Assembly: GCA_910578275.1 (NCBI GenBank)
Contig: CAJTPR010000012.1
Location: 1 to 16,387 of the forward strand
Length of the DNA: 16,387 bases
Source of the DNA: an uncultured Bacteroidales bacterium
Lineage (GTDB): Bacteria > Bacteroidota > Bacteroidia > Bacteroidales > P3
Reading direction: 5' to 3'
The position numbers and the translations under genes were made by a program. The notes beneath the pieces are model-generated. The model was not told the DNA's origin. It saw only the letters and a list, made by a program, of their open reading frames with translations, and ran no database searches. Every line of letters starts with the position of its first letter. The first letter of the stretch is position 1. Shown piece by piece: positions 1 through 6,336 of this stretch.

Positions 1-24
1 GGAGAGTAGGTCGTCGCCGCCCTT
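1..24 (+). rRNA. rrf: 5S ribosomal RNA, 3' end (partial)
   Basis: The first bases read GGAGAGTAGGTCGTCGCCG, which matches the conserved 3' portion of bacterial 5S rRNA (loop E/helix IV end followed by the 3' strand of helix I) as known from Bacteroidetes. The rest of the gene, and presumably 23S and 16S, lies left of the window. The exact 3' end is uncertain by a few bases because the 5' partner strand of helix I is not visible. A strong hairpin with a T-run follows within 5 nt, as expected at the end of an rrn operon. Confidence 0.8.
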
Positions 25-28
25 ACCA

Positions 29-55
29 AGCCCCGGGAGAACCCGGGGCTTTTTT
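29..55 (+). terminator. Intrinsic terminator after 5S rRNA
   Basis: A perfect 9-bp stem AGCCCCGGG / CCCGGGGCT (29-37 with 42-50) with loop AGAA (38-41) is followed by TTTTT at 51-55. This is a textbook rho-independent terminator for the rRNA operon. It ends only 3 nt before the first base of tRNA-Pro, so the tRNA depends on read-through, on processing, or on a promoter buried upstream. Confidence 0.85.
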
Positions 56-58
56 AAA

Positions 59-132
59 CGGGATGTAGCTCAGCTTGGTAGAGTACACGTCTGGGGGGCG
101 TGTTGTCGCAGGTTCAAATCCTGTCATCCCGA
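59..132 (+). tRNA. tRNA-Pro (anticodon GGG)
   Basis: The 74-nt cloverleaf is complete: acceptor CGGGATG (59-65) pairs with CATCCCG (125-131); bases 8-9 are TA; the D-stem is GCTC/GAGT; the anticodon stem CACGT (86-90) pairs with GCGTG (98-102); the T-stem GCAGG pairs with CCTGT (one G-T) around loop TTCAAAT; the discriminator is A132. The anticodon loop is CTGGGGG (91-97), placing anticodon GGG at 93-95, which reads CCC, a proline codon used often in the neighbouring genes. CCA is not encoded. Bases 32 and 38 of the loop are C and G and could pair. A terminator palindrome starts 2 nt after the tRNA. Confidence 0.95.
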
Positions 133-133
133 C

Positions 134-176
134 AAAAGAAAGGGACACGTAATATTACGTGTCCCTTTCTTTTTTT
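134..176 (+). terminator. Terminator after tRNA-Pro, 40-bp perfect palindrome
   Basis: Bases 134-173 form a perfect palindrome centred between 153 and 154 (centre AATATT; arms carry AAAGAAAGGGACACGT and its complement), and Ts continue to 176. As RNA it would fold into a long hairpin with a minimal central loop followed by a U-run, a strong intrinsic terminator for tRNA-Pro. The A-rich left flank gives a T-rich run on the other strand, so it may act in both directions. Confidence 0.85.
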
Positions 177-178
177 GT

Positions 179-186
179 TATATTTG
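179..186 (+). promoter_or_regulatory. Putative -7 promoter box of the crotonase gene
   Basis: TATATTTG matches the Bacteroidetes -7 consensus TAnnTTTG exactly. It lies just after the tRNA terminator and 21 nt before the crotonase ATG, so transcription would start near 191-194 with a very short leader. I see no clear TTG-type -33 element at the usual distance; that region is taken up by the terminator palindrome. Confidence 0.6.
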
Positions 187-206
187 CCTTATCAAGCAGA
201 TAAGGC
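186..206. promoter_or_regulatory. Inverted repeat over start site and RBS (operator-like)
   Basis: Arms GCCTTATC (186-193) and GATAAGGC (199-206) are perfect 8-bp inverted repeats around AAGCA. The repeat begins at the last base of the -7 box, spans the expected transcription start, includes the AAGG that could serve as a ribosome binding site (202-205), and ends one base before the ATG at 208. It could bind a dimeric repressor, or, in transcripts that begin upstream, form a hairpin masking the ribosome binding site. The function is inferred from position only. Confidence 0.5.
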
Positions 207-207
207 C

Positions 208-987
208 ATGGACTATCATACCCTTCTTGTAGAAGACAAAGGAAACGTACGTGTCATCACGTTGCATCGTCCCCAAGAACTGAATTCCCTTAATTCGGAA
301 TTGCTTTCGGAATTGGATTCGGCTATGGCGGCCGCCGCCGGTGATTGCCAAGTAAAGGTCATCATCATTACAGGTGCCGGAAAGGCTTTTGCCGCCGGTG
401 CCGACATCTCGCAAATGGCGACGATGAACGCGGCCGAAGGCAAGTCGTTCGGTGCGTTCGGTTCGGCGGTTTTCCGTCGCATAGAAACCTTGGGCAAGCC
501 TGTCATAGCCGCCGTGAACGGCTATGCCTTGGGGGGTGGTTGCGAACTGGCGATGGCTTGCGACATACGTATCGGTTCCAGCAAGGCGAAAGTGGGGCAA
601 CCCGAGACGAATCTCGGCATAACTCCCGGCTTTTCCGGCACGCAGCGGCTGGCACGAATCGTAGGAATGGGAAGGGCGAAGGAAATGATTTTTACGGGCG
701 AGCCCGTGGATGCCATGGAGGCTTGGCGGACAGGATTGTTCAACAAGGTGGTCGAGCCCGAAGAACTGATGGACACCGCCATGGCGATGGCCGAAAAGAT
801 AGCCGGGAAAGCGCCGTTGGCAGTGACTTACGCCAAGGAGGCCGTCAATCAAGGGTATGAAGCCGACTTGGATACGGGCATCGCCTTGGAAGCGAATCTT
901 TTCGGACTTTGCTTTTCGACCAGGGATCAAAAAGAAGGCATGCGTGCCTTTCTCGAACGCCGTGCGCCGGAATTCAAAGGCGAATAA
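208..987 (+). CDS. crt: Enoyl-CoA hydratase / crotonase
   Basis: This 259-residue protein has the normal length and motifs of the crotonase family. It should hydrate crotonyl-CoA (or other short enoyl-CoAs) to 3-hydroxyacyl-CoA in the cytoplasm. The first oxyanion-hole segment is FAAGADI (61-67) and the second GYALGGGCELA (about 105-115). Both glutamates used by hydratases are present, Glu113 in GGGCELA and Glu133 in QPETNLGI, followed by the signature PGFSGTQRL. I chose the ATG at 208: the open frame extends upstream to 100, but that would start inside tRNA-Pro and run through the terminator. AAGG lies 3 nt before the start. The next gene, hbd, follows after 34 nt and catalyses the next step. 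Chain-length preference cannot be read from the sequence; crt is used in the sense of short-chain crotonase. Confidence 0.9.
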   Translation: MDYHTLLVEDKGNVRVITLHRPQELNSLNSELLSELDSAMAAAAGDCQVKVIIITGAGKAFAAGADISQMATMNAAEGKSFGAFGSAVFRRIETLGKPVIAAVNGYALGGGCELAMACDIRIGSSKAKVGQPETNLGITPGFSGTQRLARIVGMGRAKEMIFTGEPVDAMEAWRTGLFNKVVEPEELMDTAMAMAEKIAGKAPLAVTYAKEAVNQGYEADLDTGIALEANLFGLCFSTRDQKEGMRAFLERRAPEFKGE

Positions 988-1021
988 TAGAAAGGGATAA
1001 TCAATCAGAAAAACAGATAAA

Positions 1022-1867
1022 ATGAAAATTTGCGTTATCGGAACGGGCACCATGGGACATGGTATCGTTCAGACCCTTGCCCAGGCAGGTTATGACGTAT
1101 TGATGAAAGGCCGTTCTGACCACTCGGTGAATCGCGCCATGCAAACGATAGAAAAGAGTTTGAACCGTCTGGTCGAAAAAGGCAAGATGGAACAATCCGG
1201 CAAAGAGGAAGCCATGAGGCGCATCTCCACAACGTTGGACTATCAGGATTGCAAGGAGCATGATTTGTTCATCGAGGCCGTTGCCGAAGACATGGACGTC
1301 AAGCTCGGAATCTTCAAGGAGCTGGAGGCCGTTTGCCGTCCCGATGCCATATTGGCTACCAACACGTCTTCCTTGTCCATCACGCAGGTGGCCACTGTTT
1401 CCCGGCATCCGGAAAGGGTCATCGGCATGCATTTCTTCAATCCTGTTCCCGTGATGAAGTTGGTGGAAGTAATCAAGGGACAGCTTACCGACGAAAACGT
1501 ACATGCCCGGATCGTGGAACTTTGCAAGTCGATAGGAAAAACGCCCGTGAGCGTGAACGAGGCGCCGGGATTCGTCGTGAACCGTATCCTGATTCCCATG
1601 ATCAACGAAGGCGTCGGCATATTGGCCGACCATGTGGCTTCGCGAGAAGAGATCGACACGGCGATGAAATTGGGCGCCAACCACCCGATGGGACCTTTGG
1701 AATTGGCGGATTTGATCGGTTTGGATGTCTGCCTGTCGATAATGGAAGTGCTTTTCGACGAATTCGGCGATCCGAAATATCGTCCGCATCCGCTCCTTCG
1801 CAAGATGGTACGTGCCGGCTTGCTTGGACGCAAGACAGGTGTCGGTTTCTATGACTATCGTAAATAA
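1022..1867 (+). CDS. hbd: 3-hydroxybutyryl-CoA dehydrogenase
   Basis: This 281-residue protein is full length for the short bacterial 3-hydroxyacyl-CoA dehydrogenases. It interconverts acetoacetyl-CoA and 3-hydroxybutyryl-CoA with NAD(P)H. The N-terminal Rossmann fold carries GTGTMG (7-12). The segment NTSSLSI (114-120) holds the substrate-binding and catalytic Ser/Asn, GMHFFNP (135-141) holds catalytic His137, and LVEV gives the paired Glu149. The C-terminal helical domain includes APGFVVNRIL, NHPMGPLELADLIGLD and the closing GRKTGVGFYDY. It sits between crotonase and the C10 peptidase on the same strand, probably in one transcript. Cofactor choice is not certain: position 31 after the first strand is Arg, not the Asp/Glu typical of strict NAD binders. 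Confidence 0.93.
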   Translation: MKICVIGTGTMGHGIVQTLAQAGYDVLMKGRSDHSVNRAMQTIEKSLNRLVEKGKMEQSGKEEAMRRISTTLDYQDCKEHDLFIEAVAEDMDVKLGIFKELEAVCRPDAILATNTSSLSITQVATVSRHPERVIGMHFFNPVPVMKLVEVIKGQLTDENVHARIVELCKSIGKTPVSVNEAPGFVVNRILIPMINEGVGILADHVASREEIDTAMKLGANHPMGPLELADLIGLDVCLSIMEVLFDEFGDPKYRPHPLLRKMVRAGLLGRKTGVGFYDYRK

Positions 1868-1889
1868 TCCTTTAAAATTGAAATAAGAA

Positions 1890-4232
1890 ATGAGAAAAAA
1901 AGCAATAGGGACGTTGATTCTGTTTGTCCTGTGCCTGACAGGACTGAAAGCGGGTCCCGTCGATTTCGAAACGGCGCAAAAAAAGGCCGCCAAGTTCTAT
2001 GGCGTGCATGCGCGGGCTTCGTCTGCCAAGTCGTTGCCTGAACTTTATTGTGTTTATCCTCAAAATCGCAAATCCGGCGGTTTTGTGCCCTATTACATCT
2101 TCAATGCGGGGAAAAACCAGGGTTTCGTGATAGTGGCTGGCGACGACAATGCCACGCAGACGGTTTTGGGATACTCCTTGTCCGGGAGTTTCGATATGGA
2201 AAACCTGCCTGACAACTTACGGTATTGGCTGGACTTCTACGAGGAAGGCGTCAAGTCCGCGGCGTCTTCGGACAGGGTGGACGTCAGGAAAAACGACGCC
2301 GTCAAGGCGGGTGTCGCCAAGGAACCGCTTTTGGGAGACATAAACTATAACCAGAGCGTTCCGTACAATGACTTGTGTCCTGTCGATTCCAGGACGGGAC
2401 GGCGCTCCATGACGGGTTGCGTGGCCACGGCGCTGGTCAGCATTGCCCGTTATTACGGCTATCCCGAAAAGGGGCAGGGTTCCATAACGTATTCGGACAA
2501 GGGGGAGACCCGTTCGATGGATTTTTCCAAGAATACGTATGATTGGGCGAACATCCTGAACGATTATAACGGGAACGTTTCTTCCTATACGGAAGAACAA
2601 CGCACGGCGATAGCCACGATCATGCGCGACATGGGGCATGCGGTGCAGATGGGTTACGGGAGCGATGCCAGCGGTGCCTATCGTCCTCAGACGGTAGACG
2701 GCGTGGTTAAGTACATGGGATTCGATTCCATCTTGAATTACCGTGAAAGAAGCTGGTACGACAATGACGACCAATGGATAGCCGTGATCAAGGACAATCT
2801 GGACAACGACCAGCCTTTGTATTATTCCGGCCAAGGGGATGGCGGCGGCCATGCCTTCGTATTCGACGGTTATGATTCGGCCGATTATTTTCATGTGAAT
2901 TGGGGTTGGGGCGGTTCGTACAATGGTTATTTCACCGTCCGTCATCTGGATCCGGAGCATACGGACGGAATCGGTGCAGGGACAGGCGGCGGTTATACTT
3001 CCATGCAAGGCATCATTCACAACATGGCTCCTGTCGGACAAGCCCGTTGCCAGGACGAATACCTGTTGCGCGCCAGTAATGTCATCGAAGCGTTTCAACA
3101 GAAGGTCGACAGCGTGTATTCGATAGGGAAAACCCCTATGGAAGTGCGGGTCTACAGATTGCGTAATCAGGCCATGAGCATGTTCAGGGGAACCGTGGCC
3201 TTGGCCGCTTGGCGGGATGGTGAGATGCTGAAGGTCATTTCGGATGAAAAGCCGGTGGAGATAAGCAGGTTGGGCCAATCGGACGAAATCTTGTCGTTCA
3301 ACGCGCGACTTGATTCGCTGGAAGACGGGGAATACGAGATATGGGTGGTTTGCAAGCCGGAGAAGGAGAATGCCCGCTGGCATAAGGTATATGGAAGCAA
3401 CGGCAACAGGTACACTACCGTAAGTTGGATTCCCGTGCGCTTGGAAGGCGGCTTGTATGAATTGCGGAAGACGGTGTCGGTATTGGATGTGTCGGTGGAT
3501 TGCGCTTCCAAGCGTAGCATCAACATGCATATCTATCGGCAAGGTGAGCGTCTGGGATCGGTACAGGTCTCGGCGTCTTCCACGAAAAGCATCAACTTGA
3601 GGCATGGCGCGTATGAGTTGCGTTTCCATACCAGAGGCTATGATACGGCTTATGTCGATTTGAACATGACGCATGACACGGCCATAGCCGTTCATATCCA
3701 GGAAAAATATTACCAGCCCTATCTGAGGGGCGTGCGCGTGAACAACAACGAGGCTACGATAATGTGGCGCAAGGACGCGCCCAACAGTACCGAGGCTTCG
3801 AGCCCCAAGGGTTTCGTGGTGTATCTGGACAGCGTGGAAGTGGCTCGCGTAAGTTCTTACGAGACCGAATACGTCTGCAAGGATGTGCCCAAGGGAAGGC
3901 ATGAGGCAGGATTGCGTTCGATTTACGAGACCGGAGAATCGCCCATGGTGGTGTATTATTTCACGATCCGTACGGATGTGGCCAACGAGCCGGCCTGGCA
4001 GGGTGCATGTCGTCTGAGCCCCAATCCTTCTTCCGACGGATATTTCATGCTGGAAGTGGATCGGAGCTGCAGGTTGCAGGCGACGGACTTGGCAGGGAAG
4101 GTCTTGTTCGAGCAGGAACTTCCTGCAGGAACCACGCAAGTGGACATGAACGGATATGCCGCAGGGATTTACGTTTTCCGCCTGATGCGGGATGACGGGG
4201 AAAACGCGGTGTTGAAAGCCGTAGTGAAATAG
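1890..4232 (+). CDS. Secreted C10 (streptopain-family) cysteine peptidase with T9SS sorting domain
   Basis: The 780-residue protein begins with a signal peptide (1-21, ending LTGLKA). Residues 22 to about 130 look like the Spi-type inhibitory propeptide (FVPYYIFNAGKNQGFVIVAGDD). The peptidase domain runs from about 145 to 380: catalytic Cys177 in TGCVATA, catalytic His321 in GGGHAFVFDGY, then HVNWGWGGSYNGYF with the conserved Trp and Asn. Residues 400-700 seem to be beta-sandwich domains, including a fibronectin III-like part near 610-695. The end (709-780, from LSPNPSSDGYF to VLKAVVK) is a type IX secretion sorting domain, so the enzyme is expected to cross the outer membrane and be released or anchored. 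It starts 22 nt after hbd with no visible terminator. Substrate is unknown; relatives include SpeB of Streptococcus and prtT-like proteins of Porphyromonas. Confidence 0.88.
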   Translation: MRKKAIGTLILFVLCLTGLKAGPVDFETAQKKAAKFYGVHARASSAKSLPELYCVYPQNRKSGGFVPYYIFNAGKNQGFVIVAGDDNATQTVLGYSLSGSFDMENLPDNLRYWLDFYEEGVKSAASSDRVDVRKNDAVKAGVAKEPLLGDINYNQSVPYNDLCPVDSRTGRRSMTGCVATALVSIARYYGYPEKGQGSITYSDKGETRSMDFSKNTYDWANILNDYNGNVSSYTEEQRTAIATIMRDMGHAVQMGYGSDASGAYRPQTVDGVVKYMGFDSILNYRERSWYDNDDQWIAVIKDNLDNDQPLYYSGQGDGGGHAFVFDGYDSADYFHVNWGWGGSYNGYFTVRHLDPEHTDGIGAGTGGGYTSMQGIIHNMAPVGQARCQDEYLLRASNVIEAFQQKVDSVYSIGKTPMEVRVYRLRNQAMSMFRGTVALAAWRDGEMLKVISDEKPVEISRLGQSDEILSFNARLDSLEDGEYEIWVVCKPEKENARWHKVYGSNGNRYTTVSWIPVRLEGGLYELRKTVSVLDVSVDCASKRSINMHIYRQGERLGSVQVSASSTKSINLRHGAYELRFHTRGYDTAYVDLNMTHDTAIAVHIQEKYYQPYLRGVRVNNNEATIMWRKDAPNSTEASSPKGFVVYLDSVEVARVSSYETEYVCKDVPKGRHEAGLRSIYETGESPMVVYYFTIRTDVANEPAWQGACRLSPNPSSDGYFMLEVDRSCRLQATDLAGKVLFEQELPAGTTQVDMNGYAAGIYVFRLMRDDGENAVLKAVVK

Positions 4233-4233
4233 C

Positions 4234-4250
4234 CGGAGGATCAGCCTCCG
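4234..4250. terminator. Hairpin at convergent gene ends
   Basis: CGGAGG (4234-4239) and CCTCCG (4245-4250) form a 6-bp stem with loop ATCAG between the stop codons of the C10 peptidase and thiS; the thiS stop lies in the loop. There is no T-run on either side, so it is at best a weak bidirectional terminator. It may simply reflect the codons for the essential Gly-Gly end of ThiS. Confidence 0.3.
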
Positions 4251-4444
4251 TAAGAGGCTCCGATGAGCAGGAGCATATCGTTTTCTCGTAAGACGGTATG
4301 CTCCCATTTTTCTTTAGGGACCACGCGATTGTTAAGTGCCAAGGCCGTTCCGCCTTGCTTGTCGAGGTTCTTCTGGCGCAGCAGTTCTCCTACGGTGATT
4401 CCGTCTTGTACGTCCAATGTGGTCTGATTGAAGGAAATGTGCAT
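4241..4444 (-). CDS. thiS: Sulfur carrier protein ThiS
   Basis: This 67-residue protein has the small ubiquitin-like fold pattern of ThiS: N-terminal strand MHISFNQ, LDVQDGITVGELLRQ, LALNNRVVPKEKWEHTVLRENDMLLL, and the obligatory C-terminal Gly-Gly (ASYGG). In the family this terminus is adenylated by ThiF and made into a thiocarboxylate that donates sulfur to the thiazole ring of thiamine. It follows thiD after 12 nt on the same strand. Its usual partners (thiF, thiG, thiH or thiO, thiE, thiC) are not in the window and must be elsewhere if the pathway is complete. MoaD-type molybdopterin carriers also end in GG, but are longer and differ in the middle. Confidence 0.92.
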   Translation of the reverse strand: MHISFNQTTLDVQDGITVGELLRQKNLDKQGGTALALNNRVVPKEKWEHTVLRENDMLLLIGASYGG

Positions 4445-4456
4445 CGGAATGTCTTT

Positions 4457-5317
4457 TTATTTTTTTCTTTTCAGGGGCTTGGGGTCGAAAAAGTGGTTCA
4501 AGGGGCCGTTTCCTTGGCCGACTTGCATGTTCCTGCCCGTTTTGATGGCATGATAGACGTACTCTTTGGCCGAACTTACGGCATCGGTCAATTCCGCACC
4601 GGAAGCCAGGAAAAACGCGATGGCCGCCGAGAGCGTGCAGCCGGTCCCGTGCAGGTTCTTGCTGGGAATACGGGGAGAGGAGACGAGGACGGGCGCGTAC
4701 GGGGTATCGGAGCATAGCAGGTAGTCGGAAGACCTGCGGCCTGCGCCCGCATGGCCTCCTTTGATCAAGACGGCCTCGGGTCCCATGTCCAGGAGCATCT
4801 TCGCTGCGCGCTCGTAGTCTTGTTTCCGTCTGGGGCATACGCCCGTAAGGACGCGTACTTCCTCCAGGTTGGGCGTGACGATCCGGGACAAAGGGAAAAG
4901 ATGCCTGACGATGCCTTTCATGCAAACGTCATCCACCAAGGAATGTCCGGAAGTGGAGACCATCACGGGATCGAGCACGATATTCCGGCAGGCATGTCCT
5001 TTGAGGATTCCGGCCAAGGGTTCCGCCGCTTCGGGAATTGGGATCATGCTGATTTTCACGGCATCCGGATGGATGTCATCCAATACCGAACGTACTTGGG
5101 CGCAGATCGTCCTTGCCGGTACGGGAATCACCTCTTGTACGCCGAGGGTGTTTTGCACGGTGAGGGCGCTTACGGCCGAAGCCGCGTATCCGCCCAATGC
5201 GGAAACGGTCTTGAGGTCGGCTTGCAGACCGGCACCTCCGCCGCTGTCGGAGCCGGCGATGCTCAGCACGCAGGCGGGTCTCCATGTCCGGGAAGGACTT
5301 TTCTCCATATTTTTCAT
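4457..5317 (-). CDS. thiD: Hydroxymethylpyrimidine / phosphomethylpyrimidine kinase
   Basis: The 286-residue protein is a ribokinase-fold kinase that phosphorylates HMP and HMP-P in thiamine synthesis. It shows AGSDSGGGAGLQADLKT (21-37), the DPVM motif with STSGHSLVDD (116-130), VLIKGGH (183-189) and the anion-hole/catalytic segment HGTGCTLSAAIA (223-234; Cys227). The usual VKIGM segment reads VKISM (87-91), a small deviation. The ATG at 5317 is the outermost start; another Met lies at residue 4, and homology begins only near residue 15, so the start is not certain. It heads the minus-strand thiD-thiS pair, divergent from etfB over 122 nt. I looked for a TPP riboswitch core (CTGAGA) upstream on this strand and saw none. 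Confidence 0.93.
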   Translation of the reverse strand: MKNMEKSPSRTWRPACVLSIAGSDSGGGAGLQADLKTVSALGGYAASAVSALTVQNTLGVQEVIPVPARTICAQVRSVLDDIHPDAVKISMIPIPEAAEPLAGILKGHACRNIVLDPVMVSTSGHSLVDDVCMKGIVRHLFPLSRIVTPNLEEVRVLTGVCPRRKQDYERAAKMLLDMGPEAVLIKGGHAGAGRRSSDYLLCSDTPYAPVLVSSPRIPSKNLHGTGCTLSAAIAFFLASGAELTDAVSSAKEYVYHAIKTGRNMQVGQGNGPLNHFFDPKPLKRKK

Positions 5318-5375
5318 GAACTCGTCGGATAGATGGATTACGAGAATCGAAGATAAGCAATTTTGCGATTTTTGT

Positions 5376-5383
5376 TACCTTTG
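5376..5383 (+). promoter_or_regulatory. Putative -7 promoter box of etfB
   Basis: TACCTTTG is an exact match to the Bacteroidetes TAnnTTTG consensus, 56 nt before the etfB ATG. TTTTG runs lie at 5361-5365 and 5370-5374, but the spacing to the -7 box is shorter than normal for a -33 element. It would drive the long plus-strand run that starts with etfB. Confidence 0.55.
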
Positions 5384-5403
5384 CATTTATATGCCCGCAA
5401 AGG
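5378..5403. promoter_or_regulatory. Inverted repeat overlapping the etfB promoter
   Basis: CCTTTGC (5378-5384) and GCAAAGG (5397-5403) are perfect 7-bp inverted arms separated by 12 nt. The left arm is part of the putative -7 box and the right arm lies just past the expected start of transcription. A second short repeat GCAT/ATGC (5383-5386, 5391-5394) is nested inside. This is an operator-like layout; a regulator is inferred, not seen. Confidence 0.4.
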
Positions 5404-5413
5404 GCGGACAGGA

Positions 5414-5421
5414 CAAGTATA
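5414..5421 (-). promoter_or_regulatory. Weak candidate -7 box for thiD
   Basis: Read on the minus strand these bases are TATACTTG, one mismatch from the Bacteroidetes TAnnTTTG box, about 97 nt before the thiD start. No matching -33 element was recognised. It is the best candidate in the short divergent region but could be chance. Confidence 0.22.
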
Positions 5422-5439
5422 ACCGTTAAATGAACCGAT

Positions 5440-6312
5440 ATGAGTTTTAGAATCGTAGTCTTGGCCAAACAAGTGCCCGACACGCGCAATGTTGGCAAGG
5501 ACGCCATGAAGGAAGACGGGACCATCAACAGGGCAGCGCTTCCGGCCATTTACAACCCGGAAGACCTCAATGCCTTGGAAATGGCTATCCAGATGAAGGA
5601 AAAGATAGAGGGTGCCGAGATCATCGTCTTGACGATGGGACCCGGCCGTGCCGCCGAAATCGTACGCGAATCGATGTATCGTGGCGCCGATGGGGGTTGC
5701 GTGGTGAGCGACATGAAATTTGCGGGAGCCGACACGTTGGCCACCTCATATACCTTGTCGATGGCATTGCGCAAGCTGGCTCCGTTCGACGTGGTCTTGT
5801 GCGGACGTCAGGCCATCGACGGCGATACCGCCCAGGTGGGTCCGCAGACCGCCGAGAAACTGGGACTTCCCCAGATCACCTACGCCGAAGGGCTTTCGTC
5901 CATCGACACCAAGTCGGTGACTATCCGTCGCAGGCTGGAAAGGGGTATCGAGACCGTGAAGGCTCCGTTGCCTTGCCTGGTGACGGTTTGCGGTTCGGCG
6001 ATGGATTGCCGTCCCCGTCATGCCATCCGTGTGATGCGGTACAAATATGCCGCCACGCCAAGCGAATTGGCCGCTGCCGACGAAAGGCGCAAGGCCAAGG
6101 TGGCTGCCGACAAGCGTTTGCAGATCCTGGAATGGACGGCTGCCGACCTGGAGGCCGATCCGGGCCGTCTGGGGCTGGCGGGTTCGCCCACTAAGGTGAA
6201 AAAGATCGACAACGTGGTGCTCGTGCACAAGGATGCCAAGGTGATGGACGCCTCGGAGGGTGCCATCGACGAGTTGATGAAAGAATTGATTGCCGCGCAC
6301 ATCGTGGCGTAA
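5440..6312 (+). CDS. etfB: Electron transfer flavoprotein, beta subunit
   Basis: The 290-residue protein carries the EtfB pattern: N-terminal IVVLAKQVPDT (5-15), TMGPGRAAEIVRESMYRGAD (65-84), and CGRQAIDGDTAQVGPQTAEK (121-140), the nucleotide-binding signature that follows the second strand. EtfB pairs with EtfA to move electrons between flavin dehydrogenases and other carriers. The GRQAIDGDTAQVGPQ wording resembles EtfB of the electron-bifurcating group found with butyryl-CoA dehydrogenases of anaerobes; whether this one bifurcates is not shown by the sequence alone. It is a little longer than many EtfB proteins because of an Ala/Lys-rich C-terminal section (about 205-290). It heads the etfB-etfA-acyl-CoA dehydrogenase run, 24 nt before etfA. 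Confidence 0.94.
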   Translation: MSFRIVVLAKQVPDTRNVGKDAMKEDGTINRAALPAIYNPEDLNALEMAIQMKEKIEGAEIIVLTMGPGRAAEIVRESMYRGADGGCVVSDMKFAGADTLATSYTLSMALRKLAPFDVVLCGRQAIDGDTAQVGPQTAEKLGLPQITYAEGLSSIDTKSVTIRRRLERGIETVKAPLPCLVTVCGSAMDCRPRHAIRVMRYKYAATPSELAAADERRKAKVAADKRLQILEWTAADLEADPGRLGLAGSPTKVKKIDNVVLVHKDAKVMDASEGAIDELMKELIAAHIVA

Positions 6313-6336
6313 TTAGGCTTATTAAACGAGAAAGAA

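Noticed and set aside
100..207. Upstream extension of the crotonase open frame
   Set aside because: It would begin inside tRNA-Pro and run through the terminator palindrome. The ATG at 208 gives the normal family length and follows AAGG.
2217..4307. 696-residue open frame on the minus strand opposite the C10 peptidase
   Set aside because: It is an antisense shadow. The sense gene rarely uses TTA, CTA or TCA, so the opposite frame lacks stops. The translation is rich in His, Arg and Ile with no recognisable domain, while the sense strand has clear catalytic motifs.
5318..5439. TPP riboswitch before thiD
   Set aside because: No CTGAGA core or paired stems of the THI box were seen on the thiD strand in this short region.
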